Positions 7,911 to 13,069 of a DNA stretch of 13,870 nt are shown here, one piece after another. Under the pieces are notes generated by a model. The model worked only from the letters and a program-made list of their open reading frames with translations. It did no database searches and was not told the origin of the DNA. The translations under genes and the position numbers were made by a program. The stretch spans positions 1-13,870 of the forward strand of contig JARXAV010000095.1 of NCBI GenBank assembly GCA_029865665.1. The letters run 5' to 3'. The number at the start of each line of letters is the position of its first letter. Position 1 is the stretch's first letter. The stretch is from Flectobacillus sp. GTDB lineage: Bacteria > Bacteroidota > Bacteroidia > Cytophagales > Spirosomataceae.

Positions 7911-8450
7911 ATGAACAGAAGACAAGCATTGCAAAATGTAGCGACCTTAATGGGTGTTTCGCTTTTCACGGGTTTAGCGATTGATAGTTTTGCTAAAAAT
8001 ACCAATTATAGTTTTCAAGCAACACTTTTTACGAGCGACGAACAAAAACTCATTGCCGAAATAGCTGAAATTATCATTCCAACGACGGCTACCCCTGGGG
8101 CAAAAGCGGCTGGAGTTCCTGCATTTATCGAAATGATGTTGCAGGATTGTTATCAAAAACCACAACAAGATACCTTCAAAAAAGGCTTGGAGGGTTTAGG
8201 AACGAGTTTTTTATCCCTAAATGCTGACGAGCAAAAGGGCTTGTTGAGCCAATTGGAAGAACAAGCGTTGAAAAACCATACGAGAGTACCCACTTTTTGG
8301 CAATTGATAAAAGAGTTGACGCTATTAGGTTATTTTACTTCCGAAATTGGCATGACACAGGCAATGGAGTATGTGCCAGTGCCAAGCAAATTTGAGTTGA
8401 TAAAATTGAAAAAAGGACAAAAAACGTATTCAGAATACTTAGCCAGATAA
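7911..8450 (+). CDS. Gluconate 2-dehydrogenase subunit 3-like protein, Tat signal
   Basis: This is the small accessory subunit of a periplasmic flavin dehydrogenase. The 179-aa protein opens with MNRRQALQNV and a hydrophobic stretch to about residue 28, a twin-arginine signal (RR at 3-4). It then has the family pattern EQKLIAEIAEIIIPTTATPGAKAAGVPAFIEMML (about 44-77) and a C-terminal TYSEYLAR. In known FAD glucose dehydrogenases the homologous gamma subunit provides the export signal and chaperones the catalytic subunit, which lacks one. The same arrangement holds here, because the GMC gene starts 4 bp after this stop and has no signal peptide. The two proteins are therefore likely to be co-exported as a complex. 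The subunit has no visible catalytic motif of its own. Confidence 0.88.
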   Translation: MNRRQALQNVATLMGVSLFTGLAIDSFAKNTNYSFQATLFTSDEQKLIAEIAEIIIPTTATPGAKAAGVPAFIEMMLQDCYQKPQQDTFKKGLEGLGTSFLSLNADEQKGLLSQLEEQALKNHTRVPTFWQLIKELTLLGYFTSEIGMTQAMEYVPVPSKFELIKLKKGQKTYSEYLAR

Positions 8451-8454
8451 GACC

Positions 8455-10170
8455 ATGAAAATAAACATTGATGCTGTAAAATCTCAGACTTTTGATGCCA
8501 TTGTGGTTGGTTCTGGTATTACGGGCGGTTGGGCAGCGAAAGAACTGACGGAAAAAGGATTGCGAGTGGTGATGCTCGAAAGAGGTCGTGACATTAAGCA
8601 CGTTACCGATTATGAAACTGCCATGACTGATATTTGGGACTTTCAACATCGGAATAAATTATCGAAGGAAACACTCGAAAAATATGCTACCGCTTGTCGT
8701 GGTAATGCCTATGCGGTACAAGAGCCAAGTAGTAGCTTATTTGAAAGCGATACAGAACATCCTTATCTCGAAAAAAAGCCTTTTGACTGGGTAAGAGGCT
8801 ATCATACAGGAGGTAAATCCTTGATGTGGGGACGGCACAGTTACCGTTGGAACAAAGACGATTTTGAAGCCAACGGTCGTGAAGGTATTGGTGTAGATTG
8901 GCCAATTCGTTACGAAGACCTTGCTCCGTGGTATAGTTATGTTGAAAAATTTGTAGGGATTAGTGGCATTAAAGAAGGCTACGACGCTTTACCTGACAGT
9001 GAATTTCTGAAACCAGCCGAGTTTTTTACACCCGAACAGTATTTTAGAGATCAGGTAAAATCCAAATTTGGTCGTCTGGTAACGATGGGAAGAACCGCTA
9101 ACCTTACCGAGGCAAAACCGTGGCATACTGCGGTTGGGCGTACCAATTGTCAGTATCGCAACCTGTGTATTAGAGGGTGTCCTTTCGGGGGGTATTTCAG
9201 TACACAATCGGCTACTTTGCCTGCTGCCATGAAAACCAAACGCTTGACTTTAGTAAACAATGCGATTGTTACCGAAATCATTTTTGATAAAAAACTCAAT
9301 AAAGCGAAAGGGGTACGAGTAATCAATCAGATTACCCATGAAGTAAGCGAGTATTTTGCCAAAATTATCTTCATGAATGCGGGTACAATTCCAACGGCAT
9401 CCATTCTTTTAAATTCTAAGTCCGACCGCTTTCCTAATGGTTTTGGGAATGAAAGCGAGCAAGTTGGGCGTAACTTGATGGATCATAACGGAGGTGCAGG
9501 AGCTATGGCAAGTATTGAAGGGTTTGAAGACGATTATTATTACGGTCGCCGTCCAACGGGCTTATACGTCCCACGTTTCAGAAACTGGGGTACTGATAAA
9601 CAAGCTTATCTGCGAGGTTTTGGCTATCAAGGAGCAGCAAGTCGTGTAAATTGGACTCGTGGCTTGAATATGAAAGGTTTTGGTGCTGATTTCAAAGATA
9701 ATTTGGCGACTCCTGGCGGTTGGGGAATCATGCTGATTGGTATCGGAGAAATGCTTCCTTCTGAAAAAAACAGAATGTATTTGGATGAAAACCAGAAAGA
9801 TAAATGGGGGATGCCTCTAGTAACTTTTGATGTTGAAAGAGGCGAAAACGAGCAGCTTATGCGTAAAGCAATGGCAACCGACATGGCTGAAATGTATGAA
9901 TCTGTAGGTTTTAAAAATATCCGTCCTTTCGATTTCCCGTCGAATGTGGGCATGGGTATTCATGAAATGGGAACGGCTCGTATGGGAAAAGACCCTAAAA
10001 CTTCGGTGTTGAATAAACACAACCAAGTACATGCTTGTAAAAACGTCTTCATTACGGACGGTTCAGCAATGGCTTCATCGTCTTGTGTGAATCCATCGCT
10101 TACGTACATGGCACTGACAGCAAGAGCTGCTAAATTTGCGGTGGACGAATTGAAAAAAGGAAATTTATAG
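8455..10170 (+). CDS. FAD-dependent GMC oxidoreductase, catalytic subunit with Cys cluster (probable sugar 3-dehydrogenase)
   Basis: This flavoenzyme oxidises a sugar hydroxyl. In this context C3 of a glycoside is most likely, giving the 3-oxo substrate the deglycosidase needs. The 571 residues show the FAD-binding GxGxxG (G19-G21-G24) with the ribose-binding E42, HTGGKSLMWG (117-126) near the flavin, and the GMC catalytic pair H503 (GIHEMGTARMG) and N546 (CVNPSLT). Cysteines C232, C238 and C242 have the C-x5-C-x3-C spacing of the 3Fe-4S site in FAD glucose dehydrogenase alpha subunits, so electrons probably leave through a cluster and not to oxygen. It has no signal peptide and is presumably exported with the Tat-signalled subunit encoded just upstream. 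No cytochrome c subunit gene follows, so the electron acceptor is unknown. C3 regiospecificity is inferred from context. Confidence 0.9.
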   Translation: MKINIDAVKSQTFDAIVVGSGITGGWAAKELTEKGLRVVMLERGRDIKHVTDYETAMTDIWDFQHRNKLSKETLEKYATACRGNAYAVQEPSSSLFESDTEHPYLEKKPFDWVRGYHTGGKSLMWGRHSYRWNKDDFEANGREGIGVDWPIRYEDLAPWYSYVEKFVGISGIKEGYDALPDSEFLKPAEFFTPEQYFRDQVKSKFGRLVTMGRTANLTEAKPWHTAVGRTNCQYRNLCIRGCPFGGYFSTQSATLPAAMKTKRLTLVNNAIVTEIIFDKKLNKAKGVRVINQITHEVSEYFAKIIFMNAGTIPTASILLNSKSDRFPNGFGNESEQVGRNLMDHNGGAGAMASIEGFEDDYYYGRRPTGLYVPRFRNWGTDKQAYLRGFGYQGAASRVNWTRGLNMKGFGADFKDNLATPGGWGIMLIGIGEMLPSEKNRMYLDENQKDKWGMPLVTFDVERGENEQLMRKAMATDMAEMYESVGFKNIRPFDFPSNVGMGIHEMGTARMGKDPKTSVLNKHNQVHACKNVFITDGSAMASSSCVNPSLTYMALTARAAKFAVDELKKGNL

Positions 10171-10173
10171 TTA

Positions 10174-10258
10174 CGATATAACTGAATTACTAACAAAACC
10201 TATAAGGAATAGTTGATTCCTTTAAATCAACAAAATCCTTATAGGTTGAACTATATCG
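10174..10258. repeat. Nested inverted repeat of the CCTATAAGG family, copy 2
   Basis: AACCTATAAGGA (10197-10208) is matched perfectly by TCCTTATAGGTT (10236-10247). Inside it, GTTGATT (10212-10218) pairs with AATCAAC (10225-10231). Outside it, CGATATA (10174-10180) pairs with TATATCG (10252-10258). The result is a three-tier palindrome of about 85 bp filling most of the gap between the GMC gene and the AraC gene. It shares its core with the element at 3302-3366. It may act as a bidirectional terminator or mRNA-stabilising hairpin for the operon, or as a small transposed repeat. There is no T-run. Confidence 0.7.
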
Positions 10259-10302
10259 AGCTAATTCGTTAACTTGATACCCTGATTTGTTCAACTACTT
10301 AA

Positions 10303-11232
10303 ATGAAAAATAGCAGTACTATTCCTCTTATTGATGCTCATAGTCTGGAATCTGATTTGTATCAGTATCAGGGTGAAATGCCCTTGTCTTCCTTTACGAC
10401 AACCGCACACCATGTTTTTCATATCAATCGGATTGAGGATTATCTCCGCATGATTCAGTTTCCGTTAGCTTCTGACTTACAACCCCGTCGGATTACGGTG
10501 TTCAACTTTTTCTTTCTTTCTAAAGGAATAAGTAGAAGAAGTAAAGGCTTGGATACCTATGATTTTGGAGATAACACTTTTTTCTTTGTACCTGCTTATC
10601 AGATTACTACACACGAATTCATTAGCGATGATGTAGAGGGTTTTTACTGCCATTTCAATCTCGAATTACTTACAACGGACTATAAATTAAAAGATTTATT
10701 AAGCGAATTCCCTTTTTTAGATTTCAACAGTCATCCTTTAGTAACAGTAAGCAGCGAAACAAAAACGTTCATCAAACCTTTATTAGAAAGGCTATTAGTG
10801 GAATATAAAAAAGGAAAAAACTGCAACTTTGATATTTTAAGAACCTACCTCATTACCTTATTTACGGAGTTAAAGCCTTTTATTGAAAAACAGCAGGCGG
10901 TATCTTCTAATGCTGCTTCTATCATTACGGAACAGTATAAAAAAGCTCTTTCTCAGTACATTTATCAGAAGCAGAAAATTACAGAATATGCTGAATTACT
11001 GTCTATTTCGCCTAACCATCTCAATAAATCTGTGAAAAAAGCTACTGGAAAATCGGCCCATGATGTATTGAATGAAATGCTGTTATTAGAAGCAAAAGTA
11101 TTACTCAAGCAGACGAGTATGACGATTTCGGAGATTTCATATAAAATCGGGAAAAATGAAATTAGTGATTTTGCTCGCTTTTTTAAGAATCAGACAGGAA
11201 CAACACCTACTGAATATAGGAATGCTAACTAA
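10303..11232 (+). CDS. AraC-family transcriptional regulator
   Basis: This is a DNA-binding regulator of 309 aa. The C-terminal part (about 222-307) holds the two AraC helix-turn-helix units: KITEYAELLSISPNHLNKSVKKATG, then MTISEISYKIGKNEISDFARFFKNQTGTTPTEYR. The second contains the conserved F-ARFFK--TG-TP-EYR end. The N-terminal part (about 30-125, with DNTFFFVPAYQITTHEF) looks like the cupin-type ligand-sensing domain. It lies in the same direction 132 bp after the dehydrogenase operon, across a palindromic repeat, so it is probably transcribed separately. The natural inference is that it activates the deglycosidase operon, and perhaps GH43 and the receptor, in response to a glycoside or aglycone. 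No operator could be identified by eye. Confidence 0.9.
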   Translation: MKNSSTIPLIDAHSLESDLYQYQGEMPLSSFTTTAHHVFHINRIEDYLRMIQFPLASDLQPRRITVFNFFFLSKGISRRSKGLDTYDFGDNTFFFVPAYQITTHEFISDDVEGFYCHFNLELLTTDYKLKDLLSEFPFLDFNSHPLVTVSSETKTFIKPLLERLLVEYKKGKNCNFDILRTYLITLFTELKPFIEKQQAVSSNAASIITEQYKKALSQYIYQKQKITEYAELLSISPNHLNKSVKKATGKSAHDVLNEMLLLEAKVLLKQTSMTISEISYKIGKNEISDFARFFKNQTGTTPTEYRNAN

Positions 11233-11315
11233 TGGTTTATAAGTATACTAATTTTGTTAAATAACGAGTAGGGAATTCATCTTTATGATTTTGACTTCTT
11301 GCACAAATACAGAAG

Positions 11316-11453
11316 ATGAGTTTCCATTTTTTTAAAAGCGCTCGAAAAGTAGGAAATGCTCTGAAAACAATATCTTCTATTATTTTATTAACAGTCAAAA
11401 TTTCGTCCCTTTTCTTTACTTTCTTGCTCTATTCAGAAAAAATCATAAATTAA
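11316..11453 (+). CDS. Candidate small hydrophobic protein, 45 aa
   Basis: The ORF opens with ATG at 11316 and ends with TAA at 11451-11453. It encodes a basic, aromatic N-terminus (MSFHFFKSARKVGNALK) followed by one strongly hydrophobic segment (about 18-39) and a short charged tail. That layout fits a single-pass membrane peptide. A TAATTTTG match to the -7 promoter motif lies upstream at 11249-11256. I recognise no family, and AT-rich DNA makes hydrophobic ORFs by chance, so this is a weak call. Confidence 0.2.
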   Translation: MSFHFFKSARKVGNALKTISSIILLTVKISSLFFTFLLYSEKIIN

Positions 11454-11463
11454 TATTTATTAA

Positions 11464-11500
11464 GTAAATAAATTAGGTAAATAAATCAAAGTAAATAAAT
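11464..11500 (+). repeat. Three direct repeats of GTAAATAAAT
   Basis: GTAAATAAAT occurs exactly three times, at 11464-11473, 11477-11486 and 11491-11500, with start-to-start spacing of 13 and 14 bp. It lies in very AT-rich DNA 50 bp before the large hairpin. It could be a small iteron set or a slippage product; low complexity makes chance possible. Confidence 0.4.
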
Positions 11501-11549
11501 ATATTGATTTTATGAGTATATTTACGGAAGGAGTTTCGACCATTGGCCA

Positions 11550-11604
11550 AAATACTAACCTTCAACCTGCCGATTTGAGTATGTCAGGTTGAAGGTTAGT
11601 ATTT
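11550..11604. repeat. Perfect 20-bp inverted repeat with 15-nt loop
   Basis: The arm at 11550-11569 (AATACTAACCTTCAACCTG with one extra A before it) is the exact reverse complement of 11585-11604. The loop is CCGATTTGAGTATGT. No T-run follows on either strand, so it is not a typical intrinsic terminator. Candidates are a recombination or attachment site, a hairpin origin, or a structured RNA. Confidence 0.8.
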
Positions 11605-11710
11605 ATTATAAAATGACTGGTACAAAATTGTGCTAATCGCTAATTATTTGACACGTAAATGTTAGAGACTTTAAGTACAGTTTTTAGTCTTCTTTTGAGT
11701 TAATTACTCC

Positions 11711-11866
11711 TTACGGCGATGATGGAAACAGCGAAGATGAGCTGATACTTTTCGCTGTTTTTTTCTTGGATATATTCGATTGGAGTAAGTCCTTGATTTC
11801 ATCAATCCTCAGCATATCATCAATGGCTGATTTATCCTTGTAAAGAAAAGTTAATTTTAAACTCAT
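11711..11866 (-). CDS. Small ORF translationally coupled to the 152-aa gene, 51 aa
   Basis: The leftward ATG (complement of 11864-11866) overlaps the TGA stop of the 152-aa gene as ATGA, a classic translational-coupling junction. The ORF runs to a TAA at 11711-11713. The product begins MSLKLTFLYKDKSAIDDM, continues with charged helix-like sequence (LRIDEIKDLLQSN) and ends in a Ser-rich tail (KSISSSSLFPSSP). I recognise no family. Its last third overlaps the rightward terminator hairpin at 11726-11765, so the tail may not be under protein-level selection. It may be a truncated gene whose 3' part was replaced at the element boundary. Confidence 0.4.
   Translation of the reverse strand: MSLKLTFLYKDKSAIDDMLRIDEIKDLLQSNISKKKTAKSISSSSLFPSSP
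11726..11765 (+). terminator. Rightward intrinsic terminator facing the leftward genes
   Basis: AAACAGCGAA (11726-11735) pairs perfectly with TTCGCTGTTT (11751-11760) around a 15-nt loop, and the T-run continues through 11764. The T-run is on the plus strand, so it stops rightward transcription before it runs antisense into the leftward genes. Read leftward, the stem is followed by only TTTCC, so bidirectional action is less likely. Confidence 0.65.
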
Positions 11867-12321
11867 AGCATCTGTTGTCTATTTTGCTGCTGTTCGATAA
11901 TGTCATCAATTTCAAATCTTGGGTTATCCTGTTGCTTATAAAACCTATCCATATTAGCAGCGGCTTCCTCGATTGTCAGTTTTCGAGTACCTGCGACTGG
12001 CTCTTTTACCACTTGCGTAGTGGGAATAGCTTTCACTTCCATTTTTATCTCAGCAGGTTTAGCTATTGTTGGAATGGCTGATGCTGTTTTTACAGGTATA
12101 GGTTTGAGTGTTCCCTGTTTTGATTTATTTCTTATCGCTCTTAATGTGTCAACTGAGACATCCATGTCGTACAACTCTTTCAACTTTTGCTTAATAAATT
12201 TGAGAGATAATTCAGCATCGAAGTATTTTTGGCAATACGGTCCCAAATACTTAGACCATCCTAAGTATTTTCCTTTTTGCATTCTTTTAAGTTCTTCAAT
12301 GCCAAAGTCATTTGTATCCAT
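11863..12321 (-). CDS. Hypothetical protein with HTH-like N-terminal region
   Basis: I do not recognise this 152-aa protein. The N-terminal third (about 1-70) is basic and helical. The segment LKFIKQKLKELYDMDVSVDTLRAIRNKSK (about 39-68) looks like a helix-turn-helix in which VSVDTLRAIRNK would be the recognition helix. Residues about 70-110 form a Pro/Ala/Lys-rich linker (KPIPVKTASAIPTIAKPAEIK). The C-terminus is helical (LTIEEAAANMDRFY) and ends in a Gln-rich tail. The start at 12321 follows directly from the repeat array at 12347-12524, and the gene diverges from mobC. This makes it a candidate array-binding protein (partition, copy-control or relaxosome accessory). That role is inferred from position and the HTH-like segment only. 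Its stop overlaps the next leftward start (ATGA). Confidence 0.7.
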   Translation of the reverse strand: MDTNDFGIEELKRMQKGKYLGWSKYLGPYCQKYFDAELSLKFIKQKLKELYDMDVSVDTLRAIRNKSKQGTLKPIPVKTASAIPTIAKPAEIKMEVKAIPTTQVVKEPVAGTRKLTIEEAAANMDRFYKQQDNPRFEIDDIIEQQQNRQQML

Positions 12322-12346
12322 ATCAATAAAATGTTAAAAATAATTT

Positions 12347-12524
12347 CTATTATTAGCTACCGACATATTACCAATAGAGTAGCTATAGACTGCCAATACA
12401 CTATCAGTATTACAGCTACATTCTACCAATAGACTATCCTTAGCGTAGCAATAAACAACCTGCAAAGTACCCACAGACTACCCACAAACTGCCAATAAAC
12501 TACCTGTAATACGCTACACTGAGG
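12347..12524. repeat. Degenerate tandem 11-bp repeat array, about 15 units
   Basis: From 12361 to 12514 the sequence divides without gaps into 14 consecutive 11-mers, for example CAATAGAGTAG, CTATAGACTGC, CAATACACTAT, CAATAGACTAT, CCACAGACTAC, CCACAAACTGC and CAATAAACTAC. Position 1 is C in 14 of 14, position 5 is A in 14 of 14, position 4 is a pyrimidine in 14 of 14 and position 10 is a purine in 14 of 14. Position 3 is A in 10 and position 9 is T in 11. The consensus is roughly CNAYANACTAC. A further unit fits after a 1-bp shift (12514-12524), and a partial one precedes the run (12347-12360). The array lies between two divergent genes and near one helical turn per unit, so it is likely a cooperative protein-binding site. 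Confidence 0.8.
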
Positions 12525-12526
12525 TA

Positions 12527-12534
12527 TATGTTTG
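12527..12534 (+). promoter_or_regulatory. Candidate -7 promoter element for the mob operon
   Basis: TATGTTTG matches TAnnTTTG exactly and sits immediately after the last 11-bp unit, pointing towards mobC. No clear -33 TTTG is visible in the array upstream. If real, proteins bound to the array would overlap the -33 region and repress or activate the mob genes. Confidence 0.3.
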
Positions 12535-12715
12535 ATACAAATATATATAATAAACAAATAAAAAAGTATTTATTGATTATAATATATTTTACTAAATTTA
12601 ATTTCTATTTGAAGCAAGAGGTGTCTTTTGCAGGTCATAAACCTACCAAAGCAATCGTGCAAGCACTTAGTATCTCGTTAAATCCTTATTTTAAAGACTA
12701 CATAATTAGAAGCAG
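12535..12715 (+). other. mobC leader region, possible oriT
   Basis: No credible gene lies here. The sequence is very AT-rich to about 12610, then becomes mixed. An imperfect hairpin lies at 12627-12650 (TTTG-C-AGGT, loop CATAA, ACCT-AC-CAAA), followed by a short GTGC-AA-GCAC palindrome (12657-12666). Short inverted repeats next to mobC are typical of an origin of transfer, but no nic consensus could be matched by eye. Confidence 0.3.
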
Positions 12716-13066
12716 ATGGAAGAACTCAAAGACTCACGTAGAGGCGGAAGACCCCCGATTCCCAACAAACTCGACAAAACGATTCGAGTGAGAATCACGA
12801 GCGACGATTACCACAGATGTAAAAAAGTAGCCGAAGAGGCTAATATGAATGTGACCGAATATTTTAGAAAAATGATGACCGAAGGCAAAGTAACTAACCT
12901 TTTTTCGGCTGAAGGAAAACGAGAAAAAATACAGTTAGCAGGGATGGCTAATAACCTCAATCAGCTCGTTAAAGAAGCTCACACTTATGGTACGACCAGT
13001 GTAGAGAAAAAAGCCAATGCACTCTTAGATGAGATTCGTAGTATGTTAGACCGTCATGGCGTATAA
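12716..13066 (+). CDS. mobC: MobC-like relaxosome accessory protein
   Basis: This is a small DNA-binding protein that helps the relaxase act at the transfer origin. The 116 residues start with a basic, disordered-looking stretch (RRGGRPPIPNK). A ribbon-helix-helix-like segment follows (about 20-57, KTIRVRITSDDYHRCKKVAEE then MNVTEYFRKMM). The MobC signature region is IQLAGMANNLNQLVKEAH (about 72-89), ending in a helical ALLDEIRSMLDRHG. The relaxase gene begins 3 bp after its stop, the usual mobC-relaxase order. The ATG at 12716 fits the family length. It is also an alternative candidate for binding the 11-bp array. Confidence 0.85.
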   Translation: MEELKDSRRGGRPPIPNKLDKTIRVRITSDDYHRCKKVAEEANMNVTEYFRKMMTEGKVTNLFSAEGKREKIQLAGMANNLNQLVKEAHTYGTTSVEKKANALLDEIRSMLDRHGV

Positions 13067-13069
13067 GCC

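Larger units (their letters stand above)
11233..11710. other. Gene-poor stretch between the AraC gene and the mobile-type genes
   Basis: This stretch of nearly 480 bp has no convincing gene. It contains the weak 45-aa ORF (11316-11453), three GTAAATAAAT direct repeats (11464-11500) and a perfect 20-bp hairpin (11550-11604). No tRNA or recognisable insertion sequence end is visible. It probably marks the junction between the catabolic locus and the mobilisation module. Confidence 0.5.

Noticed and set aside
12020..12337. 105-aa rightward ORF opposite the 152-aa gene
   Set aside because: It is antisense to a coding region with better composition and a coupled downstream ORF. The product looks like a shadow translation.
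12347..12524. CRISPR array
   Set aside because: The units are 11 bp, degenerate and contiguous, with no spacers between identical repeats, and no cas genes are near.
12528..12791. 87-aa ORF overlapping the start of mobC
   Set aside because: It overlaps the well-supported mobC in another frame, has a K/I/Y/N-rich composition expected of AT-rich non-coding DNA, and starts inside the candidate promoter.
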